Positions 13,957 through 23,774 of a DNA stretch of 29,185 bases are shown here, one piece after another; within the stretch, counting starts at the first letter, position 1; every line of letters begins with the position of its first letter. The position numbers and the translations under genes were made by a program. The stretch covers positions 1 to 29,185 of the forward strand of contig CAZTGE010000043.1 of assembly GCA_964612995.1 (NCBI GenBank). Reading direction: 5' to 3'. Source of the DNA: SLQH01 sp964612995. Lineage in GTDB: Bacteria > Planctomycetota > UBA11346. The notes under the pieces were generated by a model. That model was not told the DNA's origin, made no database searches, and was given only the letters and a program-made list of their open reading frames with translations.

Positions 13957-14922
13957 ATGGCGTATAGATTGGGCATCGACCTGGGTGGTACCAAGATTCT
14001 CGGCGTGGTCTTCGCTGCGGATGGGCGGGTACTCGGCAGCGACAAGCAGCGGACCCGGGCCGACGATGGCTATCCCGCGGTCCTGCGTCGGCTGGTCGAG
14101 GTCGCGCGCAACGCGGTCGATGCGGCGGGCCTGTCCTGGGGTCGGCATATCGACGCGCTGGGTATGGGCGTGCCCGGGCCGGTGAGTGCCGACGCCCGTG
14201 AGCTGCTCGGCGCGACCAACCTCGGCTGGGGCCCGACCGCGCTGGCTGCGGACTTCGAGGCGCTCTGCCCGGAAGTGCGCGTCGTTCTGGGCAACGACGT
14301 GAACATGGGCGCGCTTGGAGAGGCGCGTCAGGGCTGTGCCACCGACGTCGCCTCGGCCTTCGCCCTGTTCGTCGGCACCGGTCTCGGCGGGGCGTTGATC
14401 CGCGATGGCGCGGTGGTCGCCGGTACGCGCGGCATGGCCGGCGAGATCGGTCACGTTCCCGCGCCGTTCGGGCAGCGGCAGTGTGGTTGCGGCCAGCTCG
14501 GCTGCCTTGAGACCGTGGCCTCGAAGGTCGGCCTGGAGCAGTTGGTGCGCGAATTCACCGCCGCCGAGGTGGCCTGCTTACTCGATCCCGGCGGTGGCGG
14601 ACCGCTCAAGAGCAAAGCCATCCGTCGCGCCTATGACGACGGTTGCGAGGCGACGCGCAAGGCGATCAAGCTGATGGCGCGCGCCTTGGCCTGGGCGGTG
14701 GTCAACGTGACTGCCGTCGCCGATCCGGAGTGTTTCATCCTTGGCGGGGGGCTGGGCGAGCGTTTCGGCGATGTACTGATCCGCCGCATGCGCAAGTACC
14801 TCGAGCGCTATCCCTTCTTCGCGCCGCCGAGCGCCTTCGATATCCGTACCGCTGCGCTCGGTGACCACGCCGTGGCTGCGGGAGCCGCCTGGACCGCAGC
14901 TGCCGGTCCGGGGCGGAGCTGA
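13957..14922 (+). CDS. ROK-family sugar kinase (glucokinase-type)
   Basis: The product is 321 residues. It has the DLGGTK phosphate-binding motif (8-13), the catalytic Asp114 in LGNDVN, VGTGLGGALI, GEIGHVPAPFG (163-172) and the ROK zinc motif CGCGQLGCLE (Cys176, Cys178, Cys183). There is no N-terminal helix-turn-helix, so it is a kinase and not a repressor; glucose is the most likely substrate. The start ATG 13957 begins the family-typical MAYRLGIDLGGTK, although no strong ribosome site is seen. Its stop overlaps the Ppx/GppA start (TGATG), so the two are translationally coupled. Confidence 0.92.
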   Translation: MAYRLGIDLGGTKILGVVFAADGRVLGSDKQRTRADDGYPAVLRRLVEVARNAVDAAGLSWGRHIDALGMGVPGPVSADARELLGATNLGWGPTALAADFEALCPEVRVVLGNDVNMGALGEARQGCATDVASAFALFVGTGLGGALIRDGAVVAGTRGMAGEIGHVPAPFGQRQCGCGQLGCLETVASKVGLEQLVREFTAAEVACLLDPGGGGPLKSKAIRRAYDDGCEATRKAIKLMARALAWAVVNVTAVADPECFILGGGLGERFGDVLIRRMRKYLERYPFFAPPSAFDIRTAALGDHAVAAGAAWTAAAGPGRS

Positions 14923-16466
14923 TGGCTGCGGCATCATCGTCGAGCGATCCGCGCCCGGTCGCAGTCATCGATTGCGGCTCGACCGAGGTCCGGTGCGTGA
15001 TCGCCGAAGTGCGCCCGGAAGGGCATCGGGTGCTCGACGAGATGTCGGCCGCCTGCGACCTCACCGGCGGCTTCGCCCAGGGGACGCTCAGCCGTCGTGC
15101 GATGGATCACGTGGTCGGGATCATCAGCGGCATGCAGGTTGCAGTCGCTTCCTACGGGGTGACCGAGGTCATGGCGGTGGCCACGTCCGCGCTGCGCGAG
15201 GCGGCCAACGCCGATGTGATCCTCGAACGGCTGCGCGTCGAGGCCGAGCTGACGGTGCGGGTGATCGACGCCTCCGAGGAGTCCCAGCTCTACTTCCAGG
15301 CCCTGGATCAGGTCTGCGGGCAGTTTGGGTTCTGCTTCTCCGGCGACGTGCTCACGCTCGACATCGGTGGCGGGACCTCGGTGGTCGGGTTGATCCGTGG
15401 CGGCAAACTGGTGCACTCGATCGACGAGCACTTCAGCACCCGCCGCACGATCGAGAATTTCGCCGGCCTGATCGAGTCGGTCGAGTTCGTCGGCGCCGTC
15501 GACCGCTACTGCAACGGTGCAGCCCGGGTGATGATGCGGCGGCTGCCCTCGGTGCGCCACCCTGCGCTGGTGGTCACCGGACGTGAGCCGCGCAATCTGG
15601 TCTGGCGGCTGTTCAACCGCATCGATGCCGGTGTGCCCGCCTACCCGGTCGAGGCCATCACCAACTGGCGGCGTGAGCAGATCGGCATGACTCGGGCCGA
15701 ACGCGCCCGTTTCATCGATACCGACCCGGTCGAGGCCGACGAGATGCTCTCGGCCGGTGCGATCATTTGCCACCTCGCGCGCATCAACGGCGCCGATCAG
15801 GTCCATGTGCCCCGGCTGCGATTGTGCGACGGCCTGCTGGCGGGCTTCGATATCGATCCCCGTCGGGCGGAACGCGAATGGCGCAAGCAACTGCTCGCCG
15901 CTGGCCGTCAGCTCGCGGTGCGCTATGGCACGCCACGGGCCTACGCCAACAACACCGCCCGGCTCGCGCGCCAGATATTCGAACAGACCCGCGCCCTGCA
16001 CGGGCTGGGTTCGCGTGAGTGCGCTCTGCTGGAATTCGCGGCCCTGGCGCACGATGTCGGCGCGCACATCAACGTGCGCTCGCGGCACAAGCATACCTAC
16101 TACATCATCCGCCACGCCGACATACCCGGCCTGCGCGAGGAGGATCAGGAGGTGGTCGCGCTGGTGGCGCGCTACCATCGTCGTTCCTCGCCGGTCTATC
16201 GCCACGCCGAGTTCACCCGGCTGCCACGCGCCTCGCGCGTGCTGGTGAGCATCCTCGCCGGTATCCTGCGTCTGGCCTACGCGCTCGATGTGGAGCGCTG
16301 CCAGCGCATCCGTTCGGTGACCGTCCGGGTCGAGGGCCAGACCCTGCTGTTGCTGGTCGAACGCCGCGACGTGACCCTGGAACGGTGGTCGGTCGAGGAC
16401 AAGGCCCGCCTGTTCACCGACATGATGGGCCTGCGGGTGGTGGTATTGCCGGGAGAGGGCGAATGA
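14922..16466 (+). CDS. ppx: Ppx/GppA-family phosphatase with C-terminal HD domain
   Basis: The product is 514 residues. The actin-fold N-terminal region (about 12-310) has VAVIDCGSTEVR, ATSALREAANAD, EESQLYF and LDIGGGTSV. These are the motifs of exopolyphosphatase and guanosine pentaphosphatase; the two activities cannot be separated by eye. The C-terminal region (about 320-505) is the HD-type helical domain with LAHDVGAHINVRSRHKH near 372-388, as in E. coli Ppx. In the family this enzyme trims polyphosphate or converts pppGpp to ppGpp. It sits between the ROK kinase (TGATG overlap) and PPK1, the enzyme that makes polyphosphate, so the polyphosphatase role is favoured. Confidence 0.9.
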   Translation: MAAASSSSDPRPVAVIDCGSTEVRCVIAEVRPEGHRVLDEMSAACDLTGGFAQGTLSRRAMDHVVGIISGMQVAVASYGVTEVMAVATSALREAANADVILERLRVEAELTVRVIDASEESQLYFQALDQVCGQFGFCFSGDVLTLDIGGGTSVVGLIRGGKLVHSIDEHFSTRRTIENFAGLIESVEFVGAVDRYCNGAARVMMRRLPSVRHPALVVTGREPRNLVWRLFNRIDAGVPAYPVEAITNWRREQIGMTRAERARFIDTDPVEADEMLSAGAIICHLARINGADQVHVPRLRLCDGLLAGFDIDPRRAEREWRKQLLAAGRQLAVRYGTPRAYANNTARLARQIFEQTRALHGLGSRECALLEFAALAHDVGAHINVRSRHKHTYYIIRHADIPGLREEDQEVVALVARYHRRSSPVYRHAEFTRLPRASRVLVSILAGILRLAYALDVERCQRIRSVTVRVEGQTLLLLVERRDVTLERWSVEDKARLFTDMMGLRVVVLPGEGE

Positions 16467-16564
16467 GCGTCGTCAGCAAGCGGACAGCGGCTCCCGGTGC
16501 GCGGCTGCGTACGCGTGCGACGCGGCAGGCGCTCCGGTGTGCCGGTGCATCAGGAGGGCGGTGA
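16463..16564 (+). CDS. Candidate 33-residue basic micro-ORF between ppx and ppk
   Basis: ATG 16463 overlaps the ppx stop (ATGA), and the stop at 16562-16564 overlaps the ppk start (TGATG). The frame therefore bridges the whole gap between the two genes with coupling geometry at both ends. The predicted peptide is basic (MSVVSKRTAAPGARLRTR...), has no membrane segment and matches nothing I know. It may be a real small protein, a translational relay that brings ribosomes to ppk, or chance: the gap is short and GC-rich, and ppk has its own AGGAGG-like site. Confidence 0.35.
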   Translation: MSVVSKRTAAPGARLRTRATRQALRCAGASGGR

Positions 16565-18654
16565 TGGCCGCGCAGCGCTACTTCCAGCGGGAACTCTCGT
16601 GGCTGGCGTTCAACCGCCGTGTGCTCGAAGAGGCGCAAGACGACCGCAATCCGCTGCTCGAGCGGGCGAAGTTCCTCGGTATCGTCGCCAGCAATCTCGA
16701 CGAGTTCTGCATGGTGCGCATTCCGCGCCTGCAGGGCCTGACCGGCGAGCCGGACCCGGATTTCTCTGCCCAGCCCAAGCCGCGGGTGCTCGACGAGGTC
16801 CACACCCGGGTACGCAAGCAGACCGACGAGCAGTACGCTTGTTGGCGCGAGGCGATCGAGCCGGCGCTGGCCGCGGCGGGGCTCGCCATCGTGTCCGTCA
16901 ATGATTGGACCGCAGAGGAACGCCAGGATCTGCGGGTGCGCTATCGCGATCGAATCGAGCCGATCCTCACCCCGCTGGCGGTCGATCCCGCTCGGCCTTT
17001 CCCGGTGCTGGCCAACGGCGCGCTGCATGTAGCCGTGCTCCTGCGTAGTGCAGAGAACGACCAGCGGCGTCGGGCGATCGTCACCGCTCCGCCCGGTCAA
17101 CGCCTGATCGAACTCGGCCGGCGCAGCGGTCGCTACGCCCTGCTCGAGGAGGTCATCGCGGCCCACGTCGGCGATCTGTTCGAGGGTCACACTCTCGTCG
17201 GCAGCTGCACCTTCCGTATCACCCGCGACGGCTCGCTGGACATCGACGAGGATCAGGCCACCGATCTGCTCACCGAGATCGAGGAGGAGCTGCGCCACCG
17301 TGCCTTCGGTCGCGCGGTGCGTCTCGAGCTCGGCGCGGGGGCGCCCGATCAGCTACGCGGTTGGCTGATGCGCTCACTCGACATCGACGAGGACGCGGTG
17401 GTCGACGTGAACGGTCCGCTGGATCTGGTCTTCCTCATGGGGCTCGATCGCCAGCTCGATGCCCCGGAGCTGCAGTACCGCCCGTTCACCGCCTACGATC
17501 CGGGATGGGGCGACCCCTTCGCCACCATCGCCGCTGGCGATCGGCTGTTGCACCATCCCTACGAGAGTTTCCGTCCGGTGGTCGATCTGGTCCAACGCGC
17601 GGCGAGCGATCCCGAGGTGCTGGCGATCAAGATGACCCTCTACCGGGTCTCCGGCGATTCGCCGATCATCCAGGCCCTGGTCCGCGCCGCGCGCGCGGGC
17701 AAGCAGGTGACTGTGCTCGTGGAGCTCAAGGCGCGCTTCGACGAGGAGCGCAACATCCAATGGGCGCGGCATCTGGAAAAGGCCGGTGCCCACGTGATCT
17801 ACGGCCTGGTCGGCTTCAAGGTGCATTCCAAGTTGCTGTTGATCATCCGGCGCGAGATCGAAGGCATCCGGCGGTACTGCCACATCGGTACCGGCAACTA
17901 CAACGACCGCACCGCCCGCCTGTACACCGACCTGTCCTATTTCACCGCCAGCGAGGCGGTGGGGCGTGAGGTGGCGGCGATCTTCAACCAGCTTACCGGC
18001 TATTCGGTCAGCCGCGAATGGCTGCGACTGGTTCCGGCGCCGGTCGCGGCGCGCGACACCTTCAACCGGCTGATCCGCCACGAAGCCGCGGTGGCGCGGC
18101 GCGGCGGCGAGGCACGGATCACCGCCTGCTTCAACAGCCTGTTTGACGACGGCATCTGCGATGAGCTCTACGCTGCCAGTCAGGCGGGGGTGGAGATCGA
18201 TCTGGTGGTGCGGGGGATCTGCATCCTCCGCCCCGGGGTGGCCGGGCTCTCCGAGCACATCCGGGTGCGTTCGATTGTCGGCCGCTATCTCGAACACAGC
18301 CGGATCTTCCGCTTCGCCCACGGTGGCGAGCCGGTCTACCTCATCGGTTCGGCCGACTGGATGCGACGCAATCTCAACCGCCGGGTCGAATGCCTGGTGC
18401 GGATCCTCGATCCAGCGCTCCAGGCCCGACTCGACGAATCCCTCGACCTGATGCTGGCCGACAATCGCAGCGCGCGGACCCTGGCCAGCGATGGTAGCTA
18501 CGCTCGCTGCCACCCGCCGACAGACGACCAGGCGGTGGCGGTCCAGACCGAACTCATGCGTCGGGCCGAAGCCCTGGCCCGTCGCCAACAGGAGGCCGCG
18601 GCCAGAGCGCGGGCGTTCCGTCCGTTGCGCAGCCGGCGCGGCGGGTCTGCCTGA
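16564..18654 (+). CDS. ppk: Polyphosphate kinase 1
   Basis: The product is 696 residues, full length for PPK1. It polymerises the terminal phosphate of ATP into polyphosphate, reversibly. The N-terminal domain has YFQRELSWLAFNRRVLEEA and FLGIVASNLDEF. The phospholipase D-like C-terminal half carries the phospho-accepting histidine His421 in FKVHSKLLLI and His440 in CHIGTGNYN, 19 residues apart as E. coli His435 and His454 are. The start at 16564 is supported by AGGAGGGCGGTG before the ATG. It follows ppx, and a giant coiled-coil gene follows 114 bp later. Confidence 0.97.
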   Translation: MAAQRYFQRELSWLAFNRRVLEEAQDDRNPLLERAKFLGIVASNLDEFCMVRIPRLQGLTGEPDPDFSAQPKPRVLDEVHTRVRKQTDEQYACWREAIEPALAAAGLAIVSVNDWTAEERQDLRVRYRDRIEPILTPLAVDPARPFPVLANGALHVAVLLRSAENDQRRRAIVTAPPGQRLIELGRRSGRYALLEEVIAAHVGDLFEGHTLVGSCTFRITRDGSLDIDEDQATDLLTEIEEELRHRAFGRAVRLELGAGAPDQLRGWLMRSLDIDEDAVVDVNGPLDLVFLMGLDRQLDAPELQYRPFTAYDPGWGDPFATIAAGDRLLHHPYESFRPVVDLVQRAASDPEVLAIKMTLYRVSGDSPIIQALVRAARAGKQVTVLVELKARFDEERNIQWARHLEKAGAHVIYGLVGFKVHSKLLLIIRREIEGIRRYCHIGTGNYNDRTARLYTDLSYFTASEAVGREVAAIFNQLTGYSVSREWLRLVPAPVAARDTFNRLIRHEAAVARRGGEARITACFNSLFDDGICDELYAASQAGVEIDLVVRGICILRPGVAGLSEHIRVRSIVGRYLEHSRIFRFAHGGEPVYLIGSADWMRRNLNRRVECLVRILDPALQARLDESLDLMLADNRSARTLASDGSYARCHPPTDDQAVAVQTELMRRAEALARRQQEAAARARAFRPLRSRRGGSA

Positions 18655-18768
18655 GCGACCGGAGCGTGCGGTGGCCAGCTTGCCGTTGCAGTTGGAGCGG
18701 CAACATGGCACCATCATGAGGTCGGATCGGGACCGGATCCCATCCGCGATGTCATAGAGGAAGGCCGC

Positions 18769-21700
18769 ATGCCCCAGTCCGATCTGCAGCGCGCACTCGA
18801 TCAGGTGCGCTCGGAACGCGACGACATCACGGCGGATCTCGCTGCTCGCGAGCAGGAGCTCGAGGAGGCGCGACAGCGGTGTGAGCAGCTCGAGCACTCC
18901 GGCAGGCAGCACCGCGACGAGGTCCTCAAGCTGCGGCGCAACATGGCCCAACAGCTGACCCGGACCAACGAGATCGTCAACGCGGTCCGTGATATCGACC
19001 ACGACTACTTCGGTGACCGCTTCTTCGGCGCCGAGGAGAGCGGGGACTTCTTCGAGGACGTGAGCGTCGCGCGTCAGGTGATCGAGGCGGTGGCCGACGA
19101 GCTCAGCGGCACCGGCGCCTTCGCCGACTCGCCGGTCCTGCGCGACGCGGTGCACAACCTCAGCCTGGCGCTCGAGAACCTTCGCGCCCGGGCGATCGAG
19201 ACCGAGCGCGCGGGCCTCGAGGCGGTCGGTCTGGCACCGGATATCAGCTGCTTTGCCCCGCGCAGCTTTCCCGAGGACAACCCCTTCGCCAGTCTCGCGG
19301 AGGCCGCCGCGCTGATCGGCGAGGTCGAGGGGGTGATCCAGCGTACCGGCGGACGGATGCAGGCGATGCTGCAGATGGTGCAGAGCGCCGACGAGGTCCG
19401 CAGCGAGACCATGGACGAGAACGAGGAGCTCCGCTCCTCGACCGAAGACATCGCCCGGACCGCGCGCGAGCAGCTCGAAGAGACGATGGCGGAGAACGTC
19501 AGCCTGCGCGAGGCGCTGCGCGAGCTCCAGGACCGTTTCGACGCCAACCAGCGCCTGACCCAGGACCAGGCCACGCGGGTGCGCCAGGTGATCGAGGGCA
19601 TCAACCAGGCTCGCCATGGGGATCTGGCCGAGGTCCGCAGCCTTGCCGGTGAGGTGCTGCGCCTGGCGCGTGGCCGGCCGGCCGCCGATGGCGGCGAGCT
19701 GGCAGAGGCGAACGCGGCGTTGCAGGCGGCGCTCGATCGTTCGGAGGGTGAGATCGGCCCCATCGCCACCGCGATCGAGCGGGTGCTGTTGATCCTGGTG
19801 CCCGAGCTCGAGGCGGGAGCCGGTGTCGCCGTTCCCGCTGAATCGGGCGCGGCCGAGGACGCTGCGGCCGCCGAGCTCGCCGTGGCGCGGGCCGAGCTCG
19901 ACGCCCTGCGCCTCGAGCGGCAGAGTGCCGAGGATCAGGTGGCCGAGGTCGAACAGCGCCTGGAGGAGCTCGAGCGCGAGCGCGACCTCCAGGGCCGCGA
20001 ACGCAGCGAGAGCGCGGAGCGGCTCGATGCACTGCAGCAGGAATGTTACGAGGCGAACGAAGCGGCACGCGAGGCCGAGGCCGCACGCGCCGGGCGCGAG
20101 GCGGCGCTCGAAGCCCTGCGCGGCGAACACGCGGAGCTCGAGCGCGTTGTCGAGGGGCTGCGCCAGGAACTGGCGACGCTCGAGGAACGTGCACGCAGTG
20201 CCGAGGCGCGGGTCGAGGAGGCCGAGGTCGAGAACCTCGCCGTCGAACGCGGACTCGATGCCGCGCGTGACGAACTCGCCACGCTGCAGGCTCGCTACGA
20301 CGAGCTCGAAGCGCGCGGCCATGAAACCAGCGAACAGACCGAGGAACTCGATGACGCGCTGCAGCGCGCGCGCGAACAAGTCGTGGGGCTCGAACGGGAA
20401 CAGGCCGCCGCTGCGCAGCGTGAGCAGGAACTGCGCGCGACGCTGGCGACGGCCGAGGAACGTGTCGCCCAGCTCGACGAGAGCCTCGCCGAGCACGAGT
20501 CGCGCCGTGCGGAACTGGAGCGGGAGCGCGACGAACTGCTTGCTGAAGCGCAACGCGCCGAGCAGCAGCTCGCCGATGCGGCCGACAAGCTGGTCGGTGC
20601 CGAATCCGACCTGAGCATCCGCGACGCGGAACTCGCCGACGCGCGCCAGGAGCTCGAACGGGCCCAGGCGCAGCTCGCCGAGCTGGCAGCGGAGCTGGAA
20701 CGGGAACGCCAATCCCTCGCCGCGGCGCGCGACGAACACGCCGGGATCGCAGAGCGGGCCACCACCAGCGCGGACGAGCGTGACGCGGCGCACCAGCGTA
20801 TCGCCGCGCTCGAGACGGAACTCGCCGAGCAACAGGCCCTGCGCGCCGAAGCCGACACCCAGCTGGCCGCCGCGCGCGAGGAATGCGCGGGTCTCACCGG
20901 CGAACACACCGCCGTGCAGGAGCGGCTGGCTGGGGTCCAGGGCGAACTGGAGACGGTGCAGCTGCACGCCGACCGGCTCGCCGGTGAGCTGGCCGAGGCG
21001 CAGGCCGCCCGAGCGGCGCTCGAACAGGCGCGTGACGACGCTGGCGCTCGGGCCGCCGATCTGGCTGCCCAGCTGGAGACCGAGCAGACCCAGCGTCGGG
21101 ATGTCGAAGCCGCGGCCGAGCAGGCCCGGTCCGAAGCCGCGGCCGCCCAGGCCGAGGTCGCGGCCTTGCAGCAACGGGTGGCGGAGCTCGAGCAGGCCCA
21201 CGAGCACGGCGGGACCGAGCTCGAGGCGGTGCGCGCGGAGTCGGCCCGGCACCACGCGGAGTTGACCCGGCTCGCGGCCGAGGCGGTGGCGGCGGCCGAG
21301 CAGGCCGCCGAGGCTGGCGAACGCATCGCAGCGCTCGAGCGTGAGCTCGAAGAGGCGGGCGGTCGGGTCGTGACGCTGCAGGAACAGCTCGAGCAGGCGC
21401 GGGAGCAGGAGGCGGCAGCCGCCGCCGCGCGTGACGAGCACCAGCGCGCGAACGAGGAGTTGATCGCCGAGCGCGACCAGGCCCGGTCCTTGTCCGAGGA
21501 GTACGCGGCCGCGAGCCGCGCGCTCGAGGAGCAGGTCGCCGGCCTGGAGGCCGAGTTGGCCGCGGTGCGTCAGCAACAGGCCGAGCAGGAAGGTGCCTGG
21601 CAGGAGGAGCGCAACGGCTTGAGCGCCGAGCGCGACGCCTTGCAGATGCGTCTGGCCGAACTGGAGGATGCGACCAGGTCGGCCGACGAGCAGCTCGCGG

Positions 21701-22839
21701 AGCTGGGCGAGGCACGTGCCGCGCTGCAGCAGGTAGAGCGTGAGGTCGAGCACCTGCGTACGCGAGTGGGCGAGCTGGAGGCGGAAGAGGCGGCGCTGAA
21801 CGAACGTGCGAGCGCACTGTCCGACGAGCTCAGCGCGGCCCGGCAGCAGGGCGCCGAACAGGAGGCGGCGTGGCAGGCCGAACGCGAGGCGTTGTGCGCC
21901 GAACGCGATGCCGCACAGCTGCAGGCGACCGAGCTCACGGATGCCGCGCGGTTGACCGACGAACAGCTCGCTGAGCTGGGCACGGCGCGCGAGGCGCTGC
22001 AGGCGACCGAGGCCGAGCGTGACCGCCTGCGCGCGGAGTTGGATGCCGCTGACGAGCAGGCCACGGCGCTGCGCGCCGGGCGTGATGAGCTCGCCGCGCG
22101 GCTGGAGGGGGTCGAGGCCAATGCTGAGAGCGGCTCCGACGCGCTGGCTGAGCTGCAGCGCGAACGCGAGGCGCTCGCGGGTCTGCTCGACGAACAGGAA
22201 CAGCGCTCAGCGGAGCTCGCAGACCAGCTGGAGGCCGCAGTCGAGCGCGCCGAGGGACTGGAGGCACGGGTAGCGGAGCTCGAGCCCCTCGGCGAAGAGG
22301 TGACCGCGCTGCGTGCCGGTCGCGATGCGCTGCAGGAACGGCTCGAAGCGCTCGAGGGCGAGCAGGATGCGGCCCAGGCGGCGCAGCGTGCGGCCACTGC
22401 GGCCGAATGCGATTCGATGCGTTCGCAGCTCGAGGAGGTGGTCGAGGACCGCGATCGCCTGCGCGATCGTACCCAGACCCTCGAGGACGAGCTCGACGCC
22501 GAGCGCAGCGCGCGCGGTGCACTGCTCGAGGCGGCCGGCGCCCAGAGCCCGGACGAGGTCCGCGAACGCCTCGCTCAGCGCGAGACCGAGCTCGAGCGCG
22601 AGCGTGCCTTGTACTTCGATGCCGAGGCGCGGTGGCAGGAGCAGACGCGTCAGCGCGAGGCCGAGAACGCCGAGCTGCGCGAGCTGCTCGGCGAGGCCCG
22701 CAGCTGCCTGTTGCAGGCGCAGAACGAATGGCAGGGCCGCTTCGCCCGGCTCGCGGCGACCGATCGCGCGCTGATCCGCGAGATGCAGGTCCACATCCAG
22801 GCGCTGGAAGACGAGATCGACGCTCTGCGCGGCCAGTGA
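18769..22839 (+). CDS. Giant (1356-residue) coiled-coil protein, unknown function
   Basis: The protein has no signal peptide, no membrane segment and no Walker motifs, so it is not an SMC or Rad50 ATPase. Residues 1-65 form a first coiled coil. Residues about 66-185 are a more compact region (DIDHDYFGDRFFGAEESGDFFEDV..., APDISCFAPRSFPEDNPF) that is not low complexity and is the best place to look for a domain. Residues about 190-330 are helical, a Gly/Ala/Pro spacer lies near 350-365, and from about 370 to the end it is almost unbroken Glu/Ala/Arg/Leu/Gln heptads. It is probably a long cytoplasmic rod or scaffold. GAGGAAGG precedes ATG 18769. Its place after ppx-ppk suggests, but does not show, a link to polyphosphate. 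Confidence 0.88.
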   Translation: MPQSDLQRALDQVRSERDDITADLAAREQELEEARQRCEQLEHSGRQHRDEVLKLRRNMAQQLTRTNEIVNAVRDIDHDYFGDRFFGAEESGDFFEDVSVARQVIEAVADELSGTGAFADSPVLRDAVHNLSLALENLRARAIETERAGLEAVGLAPDISCFAPRSFPEDNPFASLAEAAALIGEVEGVIQRTGGRMQAMLQMVQSADEVRSETMDENEELRSSTEDIARTAREQLEETMAENVSLREALRELQDRFDANQRLTQDQATRVRQVIEGINQARHGDLAEVRSLAGEVLRLARGRPAADGGELAEANAALQAALDRSEGEIGPIATAIERVLLILVPELEAGAGVAVPAESGAAEDAAAAELAVARAELDALRLERQSAEDQVAEVEQRLEELERERDLQGRERSESAERLDALQQECYEANEAAREAEAARAGREAALEALRGEHAELERVVEGLRQELATLEERARSAEARVEEAEVENLAVERGLDAARDELATLQARYDELEARGHETSEQTEELDDALQRAREQVVGLEREQAAAAQREQELRATLATAEERVAQLDESLAEHESRRAELERERDELLAEAQRAEQQLADAADKLVGAESDLSIRDAELADARQELERAQAQLAELAAELERERQSLAAARDEHAGIAERATTSADERDAAHQRIAALETELAEQQALRAEADTQLAAAREECAGLTGEHTAVQERLAGVQGELETVQLHADRLAGELAEAQAARAALEQARDDAGARAADLAAQLETEQTQRRDVEAAAEQARSEAAAAQAEVAALQQRVAELEQAHEHGGTELEAVRAESARHHAELTRLAAEAVAAAEQAAEAGERIAALERELEEAGGRVVTLQEQLEQAREQEAAAAAARDEHQRANEELIAERDQARSLSEEYAAASRALEEQVAGLEAELAAVRQQQAEQEGAWQEERNGLSAERDALQMRLAELEDATRSADEQLAELGEARAALQQVEREVEHLRTRVGELEAEEAALNERASALSDELSAARQQGAEQEAAWQAEREALCAERDAAQLQATELTDAARLTDEQLAELGTAREALQATEAERDRLRAELDAADEQATALRAGRDELAARLEGVEANAESGSDALAELQREREALAGLLDEQEQRSAELADQLEAAVERAEGLEARVAELEPLGEEVTALRAGRDALQERLEALEGEQDAAQAAQRAATAAECDSMRSQLEEVVEDRDRLRDRTQTLEDELDAERSARGALLEAAGAQSPDEVRERLAQRETELERERALYFDAEARWQEQTRQREAENAELRELLGEARSCLLQAQNEWQGRFARLAATDRALIREMQVHIQALEDEIDALRGQ

Positions 22840-22855
22840 GCCCGGCGCGGGCGGA

Positions 22856-23590
22856 TCAGGCGGGGGGGCCTCGGCGGTGCTCGACCCAGTCGGGGCCGCC
22901 GTAGCGCGCTGCGCGCAGTTCGTCGGCCCTGGTGCGTTCGGCGGCGGTCAGCACGCCGGGGGCCGGCGTGACGCCGAGTGCGTTGCACAGCCCGGTGCGC
23001 AGGCTCTCCGCGGCCGCTTCGGGGTCGAGCCCGCAGCCGGCGACCGTGGGACCGTCCCAGGGATTGCTCTTCAGCTTGAGGCTGCCATGGACCAGAACCC
23101 GTTGACCGCGGGTGCGCGCCGCGCTGCCGAGGACCTTGGCGCCGGCGGCGGCGAGCAGATCATGTGGCGCTGGGCTTGCAAAGCAGCGCGGATCGCTGTG
23201 GTAGCGCCGGTCGCCGTGCTGACGGTCGCTGATTCTCAGCGCGGCACCGCGCGAGCGCAGTGCGGCGAGCACGGCCCCGTGGAGCAAGGGGTAGATCTCG
23301 CGGGTGCGCTCGGGCAGGCCGTTCTGGCCGAGGGTGCCGACGAGGGCATAGGTGATCTCGTGGTCGTGCCAGATCGCCCCGCCGCCGGTGATGCGCCTGA
23401 CCAACGGCATGCTCGCAGGCAGCGCGGCGCGGATGCGCGCGCAATCCTGGAAGTAGCCGAGCGAGACGGTGGCCGGTTGCCAGCGGTACAGGCGCAAGGT
23501 CGGTTCGGTGGCGACATCGAGCAGGGCCTCGTCGATGGCCATCTGCTCGGCCCCGTCGGCGGCCAGAACTCCTGAAAGGAGGCGGATCAC
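22856..23590 (-). CDS. Lipoate-protein ligase A-type (LplA/LipM family)
   Basis: The product is 244 residues, a single BPL_LplA_LipB catalytic domain. It transfers lipoate or octanoate to lysines of 2-oxoacid dehydrogenase E2 subunits or GcvH. Motifs are DGAEQMAIDEALL near the start, VRRITGGGAIWHDHEITYAL (the RRxxGGGxxxHD signature) and VHGSLKLKS with the likely catalytic lysine. There is no separate C-terminal accessory domain. I chose GTG 23590 because it gives the family-typical xIRLLxxGxxxGAxxMAIDEAL opening; no ribosome site is evident and a longer ATG start cannot be excluded. It converges with the coiled-coil gene, 16 bp apart. Confidence 0.85.
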   Translation of the reverse strand: MIRLLSGVLAADGAEQMAIDEALLDVATEPTLRLYRWQPATVSLGYFQDCARIRAALPASMPLVRRITGGGAIWHDHEITYALVGTLGQNGLPERTREIYPLLHGAVLAALRSRGAALRISDRQHGDRRYHSDPRCFASPAPHDLLAAAGAKVLGSAARTRGQRVLVHGSLKLKSNPWDGPTVAGCGLDPEAAAESLRTGLCNALGVTPAPGVLTAAERTRADELRAARYGGPDWVEHRRGPPA

Positions 23591-23774
23591 GCCGGCATGT
23601 GAAGGCGTAGGCGCCAGGAGTAAACCCTGGATCGGTCGGGAACCCCTGGCCCCGGTGTGGCGTCCAAGGGCCGGGACTGGCCTGCTGTGCATGGACTCGC
23701 GGCATGCCGGCCTTAGCATCGACGACGGGCTGGGCAGCACATGTCGTTCCCGTCCCCCGAACAAGGAGTCGGCC

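Noticed and set aside
17374..21753. A 1459-codon open frame on the minus strand opposite ppk and the coiled-coil gene
   Set aside because: It is a shadow of biased codon use in a GC-rich, Glu/Ala/Arg-rich gene. It has no ribosome site and crosses two well-supported plus-strand genes.
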